Below are positions 13,940-23,507 of a stretch of 26,614 nucleotides of DNA, piece after piece. How positions within the stretch are numbered: the first letter of the stretch is position 1; every line of letters begins with the position of its first letter. Position numbers and translations under genes: made by a program. This DNA comes from DAOTXL01 sp034435455. GTDB taxonomy: Bacteria; Chloroflexota; Anaerolineae; JAAYZQ01. The notes under the pieces were generated by a model, which was not told where the DNA came from, made no database searches, and saw only the letters and a program-made list of their open reading frames with translations. The stretch is from NCBI GenBank assembly GCA_034435455.1, contig DAOTXL010000038.1:1-26614 (forward strand), read 5' to 3'.

Positions 13940-16900
13940 ATGGGACAGATAGGCGACGAAAGCATGGTTTCGATCCCCCGTGTGGAATGGGAGGCGCTGC
14001 GCGCCCACAGCGCGGAACTGGAAGCGGCCCGCCTCGAGCAGGAGAAAAGGGCCGAAGCGATACGTGAAAGTGAGGCGAAATACCGCACCCTCTTTGAGGC
14101 AACGACCGAAGCCGTTTTCCTGGAGACGCTGGAGGGATGCATCCTCGACTGCAACGCTACCGCCTGCCAGATGTTCGGCTATACCAAAGAAGAGTTTCTT
14201 GGCCTCACCGTGGCCGACCTGATGCCGCCGGAGATGGCAGCCGCCCTTCCCGACGTCGTCACCGGGCTGGTGAGGGCCGGTGGCTTTTTGATGGAAGCAG
14301 CCAACCGAAGGAAAAACGGCGAAACCTTTCCGGTCCAGGTCAGCGCCCGGCTGGTCACGCTGGGGGGAGAAGCAAAGGCCATCGTCTGTGTTCGAGACAT
14401 CTCGGCCCATAAACGGGCCGAGAAGATGCAGGCGGCCCTCTATCGCATCTCCGAGGCAGCTCATGCCACCCAAGATCTGGAGACCCTCTTTTATGCCATC
14501 CACACCATCATCGGCGAGTTGATGCCTGCCCACAACTTTTACATCGCCCTCTACGATGCCGAGACGGATCTGCTGAGCTTTCCCTATTTTGTGGATGAAC
14601 TTGAGACGATACCCCAGCCCAAGAAGCCAGGACGGGGATTGACCGAATATGTGCTGCGCAGTGGCGAACCGCTGCTGGCTTCGCCCGAACGGTTCGAGCA
14701 GCTGGTCGCCGGCGGCCAGGTAGAACTGGTCGGCCCGCCGTCTGTTGACTGGCTGGGGGTGCCGCTCAAGACGGAGGGCCGGGCGATCGGGGTGCTGGCG
14801 GTGCAGAGCTACAACCCTGGGGTCCGCTTCACAGAGCAGGACCTGGAGATCCTGTCCTTTGTATCCGACCAGGTGACCATGGCGATCGAACGCAAAAAGG
14901 CCGAGGAGACGTTGCGCGAGTCGGAAAAGCTGTACCGGACCCTGGTCCAGACCTTCCCCGATGCGGTGATGACCACCGACCTGGAAGGGTGGATCACCTT
15001 TGCCTCCCCGCGGGCCCCGGAGTTGTACGGCTTTGAGCGGGCCGAGGAACTGCTGGGCCGAAGCATCCTGGAGTTGATCGCCCCAGAGGACCGCGACAGA
15101 GCCTCTGCCAATCTGCGCCAGACCCTGACGGCGGGGGGGATCAGGAACGCCGGATACACATTCCTCAGAAAAGATGGGACCGGATTTGCTGGTGAACTCA
15201 ACGCCGCCCCGATCGCCGATGCGCAAGGCCAGCCCAGAGCGTTCCTCCTGGTCAGCCGTGACATCACGGCGCAGAAACAGGCGGAAAAGCAGATGGAAGA
15301 ACGCCGCGTCTACCTGGAAAGCGTCCTGGCCTGCGCCCCTGATGCCATTGTCACGACAGACGCCCAACACCGCGTCCTGGAATGGAATCAGGGGGCAGAG
15401 AAGCTGTTCGGCTACACGCCGGAAGAGGCCAGGGGCCGGAACCTGGACGACCTGATTGCCGCGCCCGATGCCGCCATGTTCGACCAGGCCAGCCGCTTCA
15501 CCCGCCAGGTCCTCGGCCAGACCCCCCTCCCGCCCACCGAAACCGTCCGCTATTGCAAGGACGGTACGCCCAAGGAGGTGGTGGTGGCCGGGGCCCCGAT
15601 CCTCGTCCACGGCAACCTGATCGGGGTGGTGGCCGCCTACACCGACATCACCGAGCGCAAACAGGCCGAAAGGGCGCTCCGCCGCCGCGACGCCATCCTG
15701 GAGGCGGTGGCCTTTGTTGCCGAACGGTTTCTCCGGGCAACCTCCTGGGAGGAGGAGATTCAGGAGGCGCTGGAACAGTTGGGGCAGGCGACCCAGGCCA
15801 GCCGGGCCTATCTCTTTGAGAACCACACCGCTGCCGATGGCACGCTGTTGACCTCGCAACGGTACGAATGGATGGCGCCCGGCGTGCGGCCGCAGATTGA
15901 CAACCCGGAACTACAAGGATTTCCCTATGTGGCAGGGGGCTTTGAGCGATGGGTGACAATGTTGGGGCGCGGCCGGCCGATCTACGGCCAGGTGCGCGAT
16001 TTTCCGGCCGGCGAGCAGCCGATACTGGCCGCCCAAGAGATCCGGTCCATCGCCATCATGCCCATCTTTGTCGGCCAGGAGTGGTGGGGGTTCATCGGCT
16101 TTGACGAATGCCAGACCGAACGGGAATGGTCGGTGGCCGAACTGGATGCCCTCAAGGCGGCGGCCGATACCCTGGGCGCAGCCATTCAACGCCGGCGGGC
16201 CGAAGAGGAACTCCGCCGCCTCAAAGAGTTCAACGAAAGCATTGTGCAGCACATGGCCGAGGGCATTGCCGTTCAGGATGCCGACCTCAACTTTACCTTC
16301 CTCAACCCGGCGGCGGTGGCTTTGCTGGGCTACGCGCCGGATGAATTGATCGGCCGGCATTGGACCCTGATCGTCCCTGCCGACCAGCAACCCATCATCC
16401 AGGCGGCCGACCAACGGCGGGTGCAGGGCACAGCCGACCGGTATCAGGTAGAGTTGTTGTGCAAGGATGGCTCGCGGGTTCCCGTCTTGATCAGCGGCAG
16501 CCCGCGCTTTGACCCCGAAACCGGCCGCTTTGCCGGAACACTGGCCGTTTTTACCGACGTCCGGGAGCAGGTGCAGGCCGAAGAGCGGCTGGCACGCTAT
16601 GCCCGCCAGATGAGAGCGTTGTATGAAACCTCGTTGGAGATTATCTCCCAGCTGGACCTCTCGTCCCTGTTGCGTGCCATCGTGCAGCGCGCGGCCGATC
16701 TGGTGGGGGTACGGATGGGCGGGCTCTACCTGGTCCGGCCCGGCGGCCGGGAATTGGAGCTGGTCGTCAGCCACAACCTGCCGCGCGACTACACCGGCAC
16801 CCGGCTCCAGATCGGAGAGGGGCTATCCGGCCACATCCTCCAGACAGGAGAGCCGATCACGGTGCCCGACTACCAGGCGTGGGAAGGGCGGGCGGCCGCC

Positions 16901-19900
16901 TATGCCGATGCTCCCTTCCGCCGTGTCCTGGGCGTGCCCCTCAAGGTCAAGGACCGGGTGATCGGGGCGATCAACGTCGCCGACGGGGTGAAAACCGGCG
17001 AGTTCAGCCCGGACGAGGTGCAGTTGGTCCACATGTTTGCCGACCAGGCGGCCATTGCCATCGAGAACGCCCGCCTGTTGGAAGCCGAAGCCCGCCGCTG
17101 CCGTGAAGCCGAGACCCTGTGGGCGGCAACCCAGGCCCTTACCTCAACCCTGGACCTGCCCCAGGTGTTCGAGTTGATCCTGCGCGAGCTGCGCCAGGTG
17201 GTGCCCCATGACAGCGCCTCGGTCCAACAGATCAAAGGGGACCGGTTGGAGATCATCGGCGGCAGCGGCTTCCCCAACCTGGACGATCTCCTGGGCACGA
17301 GCTTTGACCTGACGGCTGCCGACAACCCCAACCGGGAGGTGATCCGCACCCGCGCCCCCGTCATCCTGGAGGATGCCCCGGCGGCCTATGACGAATTCAA
17401 ACGCTCCCCCCACGCCCAGGCCCACATCCGCTCCTGGCTGGGCGTCCCCCTGCTGTTCGGCGACCGCCTCATCGGCATGATCGCCCTGGACAAGCGGGAA
17501 CCCGGCTTTTTCACCGAAGAACATGCCCGGGTGGCAATGGCCTTTGCGGCCCAGGCGGCGGTCGCCATCGAGAACGCCCGCCTGTTCGACGAAATCAGGC
17601 GCCGCGCCGAGTATATGGCCACCCTCAACCGCATCGGGTTGGCGATCACCTCCGGCCTGGACCTGCAGGAGGTGCTCAACGCCCTCTATGAACAGCTCGA
17701 CCGCATCATGGATGTCGGCGCCTTCTATGTGGCCCTGTACGACGAGGAGACCGGGATCATTGACTTTCCGTTGTTGACGGGGAAAAACGGCCAGATCCAG
17801 ATCGGGCCGCAGCACGTGGACCGCCGGCCCGGCCTCACCGGCTATATCATCCGCTCCCGGCAACCTTTGTACTTGCCCGACGTCTGGGCGATTCCGCCGG
17901 AGGCACCCTATCAGGCCATCAAACTGATCGAATTTTCTACCCGTTCCTACATCGGCGTCCCGCTTCAATCCCGCGAGCGGGTGATCGGCGTGCTGTCGGT
18001 GCAAAGCTACAGACCGAATGCCTATACCGAGGCCGATGTGCAGTTGGTGACGACCATCGCCAGCCAGGCAGCCATCGCCATCGAGAATGCCCGCCTGTTC
18101 CAGGCCGAGCACGAGCAACGCGAACTGGCCGAGGCGCTGCGCCAGGCCGCCGCCGCCATGAGCAGCACCCTGGACCGGGATGAAATCCTGGACCAGATTC
18201 TGGAGCAGGCCGGGCGGGTGATCCCCAACGATGCGGTCAATGTGGGCCTGATCGAGGAGGGGGAGGTCTATATCGTCCGCTGGCGGGGCTATGAACGTTT
18301 CGGGCAGGACATCCGGTCGGTACGTCTCCCCCTGGCCGACACCCCCAGCTTGCAGGAGATGTACCGGACCGGCCGGCCCCAGGTGGTGCCCGATACCGAA
18401 AACTATCCCGGTTGGGTCCAGGTGCCGGAGGTGGGCTGGGTGCGCTCCTATGCCGGGGCCCCCATCTGCGTCCGGGACCGGGTGATCGGCTTTCTCAACG
18501 CCGATAGCGCCACGCCCAACTTTTATCGGCAGGAACACGCCGACCGGCTGCGGGCCTTTGCCGACCAGGTCAGCCTGGCCCTGGCCAACGCCGAGCTGTT
18601 CCGCATGGTGGCCCAGGACAGGCGCGATTGGGAGGTGACCTTTGACGCCATGCAGGATGCTGTGGCCGTGGTGGACCCCCCTCAGCGCATCGTGCGGGCC
18701 AACCAGGCTTTTGCCGCCCTTGTCCGCCGCCCTCTCCCCCAGATCGTGGGGCAACAGGTTCACACCATCCTGGCCGGCATGAGCTGTGCCCGGCCCCCCT
18801 GCCCGCTGGAACCGGCCAGGGAGGGCGGACGGGTGGCAACCTGCCTCCACGAGTACCACAACCAGACCCTCGAAGTCCAGGTCACGCCGGTTGCAGGCGA
18901 AGGGACAGGCGAGCCGCACCAGGCGGCACGGGCGATCTATGTGCTGCGCGACATCACCGGGCGCATCCAGGCCGAAGAGAGCCAGCGGCGGCTGAGCACG
19001 GCTGTGGAACAGGCGGCCGAGGCGGTGATGATCACCGGCACCGATGGCACCATCGTCTATGTCAATCCGGCTTTCGAGCGGATTATCGGCTACAGGCGCG
19101 CCGACGTGGTCGGACATCATCTCACTGCTGACACCGCCGGCAGGCTGGATACCGCCTTTCACCCGCAACTGCGGGCAGCTATGGCAGCCGGTCAGGAGTG
19201 GCAGGGACGGGTTCGGAATGTGCGGCCGGATGGCCGCCCGTATATCCTGGACATCACGGTGACCCCGGTGCGTAACCCGGCCGGGGAGATTGTCAACTAT
19301 GTCGCCACCATGCGCGACGTGACCCGCGAGGTAGAACTGGAGCAGCAGTTCTATCAGGCGCAAAAGATGGAGGCGCTGGGCCAGATGGCCGGGGGCGTCG
19401 CCCACGACTTTAACAACCTGCTGACCGTCATCCACCTCAGCACCCGGCTGCTGCGCCGCCAGTTGCATCCCGAAGACCCGCTGTGGGAACATGTCGTCCG
19501 CATCGAAGAGGCCGGCGAACGGGCTGCCCGCCTGACCCGTCAACTGCTTAGCTTCAGCCGGCGCGAAGTCGTTGAGCCCCGGGTGATCAACCTCAACCAG
19601 ATCGTCGGCGATCTGAGCCGGATGCTACAGCGCATCATCGGCGAAAATATCGAGCTCAAAACCATCCTGGCCGAAGATCTGTACCCGGTCAAAGCGGACC
19701 CCTCCCAGATCGATCAGGTGATCCTCAACCTGGCCGTCAATGCCCGGGATGCCATGCCTCAAGGCGGGACGTTGACCATCGAAACCTCCAACGTATTCCT
19801 CGACCAGACCTATGTGGCAAACCATGTGGATGCCCGGCCGGGGCCGCACGTGTTGTTGTCCATCAGCGACACCGGCGTGGGCATGAGCGAGGAGGTCAAA

Positions 19901-20500
19901 GCCCACCTGTTCGAACCGTTCTTCACCACCAAAGAGCAGGGCCACGGCACCGGGCTGGGGCTGGCCACCGTCTTTGGCATCGTCAAACAGAACGGCGGGC
20001 ATATCCGCGCCTACAGTGAGGTAGGGCAGGGGACGACCTTCAAGATCTACCTGCCCCGGAGTCAGGAGGGCGAGGGGCAGACCCCTGCCGACATCCGTCC
20101 CTCTGTCGCCGATAGCCTGGTGCGGGGCACAGAAACGGTGCTGGTGGTCGAGGACAAAGATGAGGTCCGGGACCTGGCCGTGCAGGTATTGCGTTCCTGT
20201 GGCTACCAGGTGCTGGCCGCCTCCAACGGTCCGGAAGCGCTCCAGATCGGCGACCAACACCCCGGCCCCATCCACCTGCTGCTGACCGATGTGGTGATGC
20301 CCCACATGAACGGCAAGGAACTGGCCGACCGGCTCCGGGCGCAACGGCCCCAGGTGCGGGTGTTGTACATGTCCGGCTATGCCGACAACGCCATCATAGA
20401 GAACGGCGCCCTGGCCCCAGGCGCAGCCTTTTTGTCCAAGCCGTTCACCATAGAAAGCCTGACGCAAAAGGTGCGGGCCGTCCTGGATGCTCGGGGGTGA
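13940..20500 (+). CDS. Giant soluble PAS/GAF hybrid sensor histidine kinase with C-terminal receiver
   Basis: A 2186-residue protein. Approximate domain order: coiled coil 14-45; PAS 47-155; GAF 176-313; PAS 331-443; PAS 459-570; GAF 585-747; PAS 763-874; GAF 893-1040; GAF 1060-1214; GAF 1225-1387; GAF 1398-1554; PAS 1564-1674; PAS 1685-1794; HisKA with GGVAHDFNN (His1822); HATPase with N-box QVILNLAVNARDAM (about 1926), DTGVGM and GTGLGL; receiver 2065-2186 with LLLTDVVMP (Asp2117) and FLSKPF. All phosphotransfer residues are present. No membrane segment is seen, so it should sense cytosolic signals, possibly small molecules, redox or light. AAGGAG precedes the ATG. It has its own promoter and no cognate regulator gene beside it. 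Confidence 0.95.
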   Translation: MGQIGDESMVSIPRVEWEALRAHSAELEAARLEQEKRAEAIRESEAKYRTLFEATTEAVFLETLEGCILDCNATACQMFGYTKEEFLGLTVADLMPPEMAAALPDVVTGLVRAGGFLMEAANRRKNGETFPVQVSARLVTLGGEAKAIVCVRDISAHKRAEKMQAALYRISEAAHATQDLETLFYAIHTIIGELMPAHNFYIALYDAETDLLSFPYFVDELETIPQPKKPGRGLTEYVLRSGEPLLASPERFEQLVAGGQVELVGPPSVDWLGVPLKTEGRAIGVLAVQSYNPGVRFTEQDLEILSFVSDQVTMAIERKKAEETLRESEKLYRTLVQTFPDAVMTTDLEGWITFASPRAPELYGFERAEELLGRSILELIAPEDRDRASANLRQTLTAGGIRNAGYTFLRKDGTGFAGELNAAPIADAQGQPRAFLLVSRDITAQKQAEKQMEERRVYLESVLACAPDAIVTTDAQHRVLEWNQGAEKLFGYTPEEARGRNLDDLIAAPDAAMFDQASRFTRQVLGQTPLPPTETVRYCKDGTPKEVVVAGAPILVHGNLIGVVAAYTDITERKQAERALRRRDAILEAVAFVAERFLRATSWEEEIQEALEQLGQATQASRAYLFENHTAADGTLLTSQRYEWMAPGVRPQIDNPELQGFPYVAGGFERWVTMLGRGRPIYGQVRDFPAGEQPILAAQEIRSIAIMPIFVGQEWWGFIGFDECQTEREWSVAELDALKAAADTLGAAIQRRRAEEELRRLKEFNESIVQHMAEGIAVQDADLNFTFLNPAAVALLGYAPDELIGRHWTLIVPADQQPIIQAADQRRVQGTADRYQVELLCKDGSRVPVLISGSPRFDPETGRFAGTLAVFTDVREQVQAEERLARYARQMRALYETSLEIISQLDLSSLLRAIVQRAADLVGVRMGGLYLVRPGGRELELVVSHNLPRDYTGTRLQIGEGLSGHILQTGEPITVPDYQAWEGRAAAYADAPFRRVLGVPLKVKDRVIGAINVADGVKTGEFSPDEVQLVHMFADQAAIAIENARLLEAEARRCREAETLWAATQALTSTLDLPQVFELILRELRQVVPHDSASVQQIKGDRLEIIGGSGFPNLDDLLGTSFDLTAADNPNREVIRTRAPVILEDAPAAYDEFKRSPHAQAHIRSWLGVPLLFGDRLIGMIALDKREPGFFTEEHARVAMAFAAQAAVAIENARLFDEIRRRAEYMATLNRIGLAITSGLDLQEVLNALYEQLDRIMDVGAFYVALYDEETGIIDFPLLTGKNGQIQIGPQHVDRRPGLTGYIIRSRQPLYLPDVWAIPPEAPYQAIKLIEFSTRSYIGVPLQSRERVIGVLSVQSYRPNAYTEADVQLVTTIASQAAIAIENARLFQAEHEQRELAEALRQAAAAMSSTLDRDEILDQILEQAGRVIPNDAVNVGLIEEGEVYIVRWRGYERFGQDIRSVRLPLADTPSLQEMYRTGRPQVVPDTENYPGWVQVPEVGWVRSYAGAPICVRDRVIGFLNADSATPNFYRQEHADRLRAFADQVSLALANAELFRMVAQDRRDWEVTFDAMQDAVAVVDPPQRIVRANQAFAALVRRPLPQIVGQQVHTILAGMSCARPPCPLEPAREGGRVATCLHEYHNQTLEVQVTPVAGEGTGEPHQAARAIYVLRDITGRIQAEESQRRLSTAVEQAAEAVMITGTDGTIVYVNPAFERIIGYRRADVVGHHLTADTAGRLDTAFHPQLRAAMAAGQEWQGRVRNVRPDGRPYILDITVTPVRNPAGEIVNYVATMRDVTREVELEQQFYQAQKMEALGQMAGGVAHDFNNLLTVIHLSTRLLRRQLHPEDPLWEHVVRIEEAGERAARLTRQLLSFSRREVVEPRVINLNQIVGDLSRMLQRIIGENIELKTILAEDLYPVKADPSQIDQVILNLAVNARDAMPQGGTLTIETSNVFLDQTYVANHVDARPGPHVLLSISDTGVGMSEEVKAHLFEPFFTTKEQGHGTGLGLATVFGIVKQNGGHIRAYSEVGQGTTFKIYLPRSQEGEGQTPADIRPSVADSLVRGTETVLVVEDKDEVRDLAVQVLRSCGYQVLAASNGPEALQIGDQHPGPIHLLLTDVVMPHMNGKELADRLRAQRPQVRVLYMSGYADNAIIENGALAPGAAFLSKPFTIESLTQKVRAVLDARG

Positions 20501-20501
20501 T

Positions 20502-20541
20502 CGCCCTCCCTCCGGCCTGGAAGCCGGCCGGCGGGAGGGCG
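20502..20541. terminator. Hairpin between convergent kinase and trpB2 genes
   Basis: Arms CGCCCTCCC (20502-20510) and GGGAGGGCG (20533-20541) form a 9-bp GC stem with an inner CCGGC/GCCGG possibility. There is no T-tract, so a terminator role is likely only by position. Confidence 0.45.
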
Positions 20542-20556
20542 CCAAGGCGGGGCCCC

Positions 20557-21927
20557 CTACAGGTCTACCCGGGGCAAGTGTTGCAGGGCCTCGCGGATCC
20601 GCTCCTGCGGGTGCTCATAGTTCTCCAGCTTCCCCCCCAGATAGGCATCGTAGGCGGCCATGTCAAAGTAACCGTGGCCGCTGAGGTTGAACAGGATCAC
20701 CCGTTTCTGGCCGGCCTCTTTGGCAGCCAACGCTTCGTCTATCGCGGCCCGCACGGCGTGGGCCGATTCGGGGGCGACGATCAGCCCCTCGGCGGCTGCG
20801 AACTGGAGCGCCGCTTCGAACACGGGGAGCTGCGGGTAGGCTACCGCCTCGATCTGCCCGGCGTTGTACAGGGCACACAGGCTGGGAGCCATGCCGTGGT
20901 AGCGCAAACCGCCGGCATGGATGCCGGAGGGGACAAAGGTGTGCCCCAGGGTGTGCATCTTGACCAGTGGCGTCAGCCGGGCCGTATCGCCATAGTCGTA
21001 GGCGTACAGCCCCTGTGTCAGCGACGGGCAGGCAGCCGGTTCCACCGCCACGAAGCGGGCCTCCCGCCCGTGGACGAACTTTTCGCGGAGGAAGGGGTAG
21101 GCCAGCCCGGAAAAGTTCGAGCCGCCCCCCACGCAGCCGATGATCACGTCCGGATACTCCCCCGCCAGCTCCATCTGCTCCAGAGCTTCCAGGCCGATGA
21201 CCGTCTGGTGCAGCAGCACGTGATTCAGCACGCTCCCCAGCGAATATTTGGTGTCGTCGTGGGTGGCGGCCACCTCCACCGCCTCGCTGATGGCGATGCC
21301 CAGGCTGCCCGGCGAGTCGGGGGCATCGGCCAGGATGCGCCGGCCTGCCTCGGTCATCGGGCTGGGGCTGGGGATCACGGCCGCCCCCCAGGTGTTCATC
21401 ATCGAACGGCGGTAGGGTTTCTGCTCATAGCTGACCCGGACCATAAAGACCTGACATTCCAGGCCGAACAGTTGGCAGCCGAACGACAGCGCCGATCCCC
21501 ATTGGCCGGCCCCGGTCTCGGTGGTGATCCGCCTGACCCCCTCCTCTTTGTTGTAAAAGGCCTGGGCCACGGCGGTGTTGGGCTTGTGGCTGCCGGGGGG
21601 GCTGACCCCCTCGTGCTTGTAGTAGATGTGGGCCGGGGTATCCAGCATCTTTTCCAGGCGGCGGGCGCGCTGAAGCGGCGTGGGCCGCCACAGCCGATAG
21701 ACCTCGCGCACCGGCTCTGGGATCTCGATGAACGGCTCGGTGCTCACCTCCTGGCCGATGAGGGCCTGGGGGAACAGCGGGGCCAGGTCATCGGGGCCGA
21801 CAGGTTGATGGGTGACGGGGTGCAACACTGGCGGGAAGGGCACCGGCGAATCGGCGGCGATGTTGTACCACGCCCTGGGGATCCGATCCTCCGACAGAAG
21901 AATGCGGTTGTTTCCATCCAAATTCAT
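20557..21927 (-). CDS. trpB: Tryptophan synthase beta chain, TrpB2 type
   Basis: A 456-residue PLP enzyme that condenses indole with serine to tryptophan. It has the long TrpB2 N-terminus (IPRAWYNIAADSP, WRPTPLQRARRLEK), the PLP lysine in PPGSHKPNTA (Lys115), TGAGQWGSALSF, the phosphate-binding GCVGGGSNFSG and the C-terminal LFNLSGHGYFDM. TrpB2 proteins lack the usual TrpA-contact features and often act alone or in indole salvage. No trpA or other trp biosynthetic gene is adjacent. AAAGGAG precedes the ATG. It lies 47 bp downstream of trpS, and the two share the T-box leader. The spacer contains the CGTTTGCTAT-like sequence also seen near 10048. Confidence 0.93.
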   Translation of the reverse strand: MNLDGNNRILLSEDRIPRAWYNIAADSPVPFPPVLHPVTHQPVGPDDLAPLFPQALIGQEVSTEPFIEIPEPVREVYRLWRPTPLQRARRLEKMLDTPAHIYYKHEGVSPPGSHKPNTAVAQAFYNKEEGVRRITTETGAGQWGSALSFGCQLFGLECQVFMVRVSYEQKPYRRSMMNTWGAAVIPSPSPMTEAGRRILADAPDSPGSLGIAISEAVEVAATHDDTKYSLGSVLNHVLLHQTVIGLEALEQMELAGEYPDVIIGCVGGGSNFSGLAYPFLREKFVHGREARFVAVEPAACPSLTQGLYAYDYGDTARLTPLVKMHTLGHTFVPSGIHAGGLRYHGMAPSLCALYNAGQIEAVAYPQLPVFEAALQFAAAEGLIVAPESAHAVRAAIDEALAAKEAGQKRVILFNLSGHGYFDMAAYDAYLGGKLENYEHPQERIREALQHLPRVDL

Positions 21928-21974
21928 CTTGATTGTCTCCTTTCTATCTATCGTTTGCTATTTGCCATTCGCTA

Positions 21975-23039
21975 TCAGCAATAGGCCAGCGCCGGCAAGG
22001 CATGCCTGACCGTTGGCCGGGGGCAAGCCCGCAACAGCCGGGGGCCATACAGCCCCATCGCCTGGTAGACCCTCTCCATCGTCTCCTGGGCCAGGGCCTG
22101 CATGCGGTGCGTGCCCTCGACAAGGATGTCGTCCACCAGCCCCGGCCGGGCCTCATACTCCCGACGCCGGGCGCGCAGGGGAGCCAAAAAGTTGTTGATC
22201 GCCCGCGCCAACCTGCGTTTGACCTCCACGTCGCCCACCCGACCCTGGCGGTAGCGCTCTTTCAGGTCGTTCACCTCATCCAGGTCGGGGTTGAAGAGAT
22301 CGTGGTAGATGAATACGGGGTTGTTCTCCACCTGTCCTGGGATGTCGGCCCGCACTCGCCGGGGATCGGTGTACATGACCATCACTTTGCCCGTCACCGT
22401 GTTCTCGTCGTCCGACAGATAGATGGCGTTGTCCAGGCTTTTGCTCATCTTGGCCTGGCCGTCGGTCCCCACCAGTGTCGAGTCGTTGCCCACAAGCGCC
22501 TCAGGCACGGGAAACACCTGGCCGTAAAGCCGGTTGAAGCGCCGGGCGATCTCGCGGGTTACCTCGACGTGGGCCTCGTTGTCCTTGCCCACCGGCACCA
22601 GGTGGGCCCGTGGCAGCAGGATGTCGGCCGCCTGCAGCACCGGGTAGCCGAGCAGCCCCAGGGGCATCACCTCTAATTCTGCGTCGCGGGCCATCTCCTT
22701 CAAGCTGGGCAGCCGTTCCAGGCGGGGCACGCTGACCAGCATCCCCAGCAGCAGGTTCAGTTCGGCGGTTTGGGGCACCGCCGACTGGACAAAGATGGTG
22801 CTCTGGGCCGGATCGATGCCTGCTGCCAGGTAGTCGAGGACGATCTGTCGGGTATTGTGGGCCACCTGGGCGATCTTGTCTTTGTCCGGCTGAGTGGTCA
22901 GCATATGCAGGTCGGCAATGATAAAATAGCAGTCATACTCCCCCTGCAGCCGCACCCGGTTGCGCAGGCTGCCTACATAGTGGCCCAGGTGCAGTTTGCC
23001 CGTGGGCCGGTCGCCGGTCAAAACCCTTTTCTTTTCCAT
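21975..23039 (-). CDS. trpS: Tryptophanyl-tRNA synthetase
   Basis: A 354-residue class I synthetase that charges tRNA-Trp. The HIGH-type motif is PTGKLHLGHYVG (His17-His20) and the KMSKS motif is exact (197-201, GQAKMSKSLDNA). The Rossmann-fold core includes YFIIADLHMLTT, LNLLLGMLVSVPRLERLPSLKEM and GYPVLQAADILLPRAHLVPVGKDNEAHVE. The length is normal. GGAGGGGG precedes the ATG at 23039. Expression is controlled by the T-box leader at 23089-23444. The last 15 or so residues run past the usual end and may be lineage-specific. Confidence 0.97.
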   Translation of the reverse strand: MEKKRVLTGDRPTGKLHLGHYVGSLRNRVRLQGEYDCYFIIADLHMLTTQPDKDKIAQVAHNTRQIVLDYLAAGIDPAQSTIFVQSAVPQTAELNLLLGMLVSVPRLERLPSLKEMARDAELEVMPLGLLGYPVLQAADILLPRAHLVPVGKDNEAHVEVTREIARRFNRLYGQVFPVPEALVGNDSTLVGTDGQAKMSKSLDNAIYLSDDENTVTGKVMVMYTDPRRVRADIPGQVENNPVFIYHDLFNPDLDEVNDLKERYRQGRVGDVEVKRRLARAINNFLAPLRARRREYEARPGLVDDILVEGTHRMQALAQETMERVYQAMGLYGPRLLRACPRPTVRHALPALAYC

Positions 23040-23073
23040 CTTTCCCCCTCCAAAAACAAGGTTTTCCTCCAGA

Positions 23074-23088
23074 AGGTGCCAGGCGCTT
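23074..23088. repeat. Single arm of the dispersed repeat in the trpS leader
   Basis: AGGTGCCAGGCGCTT differs by one base from the arm AGGTGCCAGGCACTT of the elements at 7941 and 26448. It sits just after the T-box terminator, before the trpS ribosome site. Confidence 0.5.
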
Positions 23089-23125
23089 AAAAAAAGCGCC
23101 CGCCCTCTCTTCGAGGACGAGCGCT
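23089..23125 (-). terminator. T-box leader terminator
   Basis: On the minus strand, AGCGC pairs with GCGCT, with an inner CGTCCTC/GAGGGCG stem, followed by a run of seven T (about 23089-23095). This is the conditional terminator of the T-box. Confidence 0.85.
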
Positions 23126-23444
23126 CTGTTCCAGGCTGCCCGTGGTGCCACCTCCCTTAGGCCGGCTCTCGAAACAAAAAATCCGCCGGTGATGGCGGAT
23201 TTACAATCGGCGAGCCAGCCTCACTCGTTGCAGGTACGGCCTTTCCCCCCAGAAAGGCGATACCCTCGGCCCTGATAACGGTGGCGTCTCCGGCTCCGAC
23301 TACTGGCTTGGCAAGCGTTCGGCGGGCAACTCCCAGGCCCATTCATTGCCGGCGCTGGTATCGGGCTTCCACCTTTCCCCGACTCTCTGGACCCCGCTTC
23401 GACAACTACTCTTCCTGATCGTCGTCTTTGGGCTATTCTCTTGG
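23089..23444 (-). ncRNA. tRNA-Trp T-box riboswitch leader of trpS-trpB2
   Basis: About 355 nt on the minus strand. Stem I carries the AG-rich bulge AGAGAG (plus 23383-23388) and GGTGG motif. The specifier loop reads GAA-TGG-GCC with UGG at 23339-23341, the Trp codon. The T-box reads AGGGAGGTGGCACC (23141-23158). Its bulge UGGC is complementary to GCCA, fitting the G73 discriminator of bacterial tRNA-Trp. The conditional terminator follows. A hairpin AATCCGCC/GGCGGATT (23180-23201) with a T-tract forms the likely stem III. Uncharged tRNA-Trp would stabilise the antiterminator and let trpS-trpB2 be transcribed. Confidence 0.93.
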
Positions 23445-23450
23445 CAAGCC

Positions 23451-23479
23451 AGTATAGCACGCCTTGCCCCGATTGTCAA
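23451..23479 (-). promoter_or_regulatory. Promoter of the T-box-trpS-trpB2 operon
   Basis: Minus strand: perfect TTGACA (23474-23479), 17-nt spacer, TATACT (23451-23456). Confidence 0.8.
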
Positions 23480-23507
23480 ATTTGGGCAGGGGGCTATCAC
23501 TCTTGCC

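Noticed and set aside
13706..15859. 717-residue minus-strand frame, and a 799-residue one at 17144-19543
   Set aside because: Both are antisense to the histidine kinase, whose PAS, GAF and kinase motifs are unambiguous.
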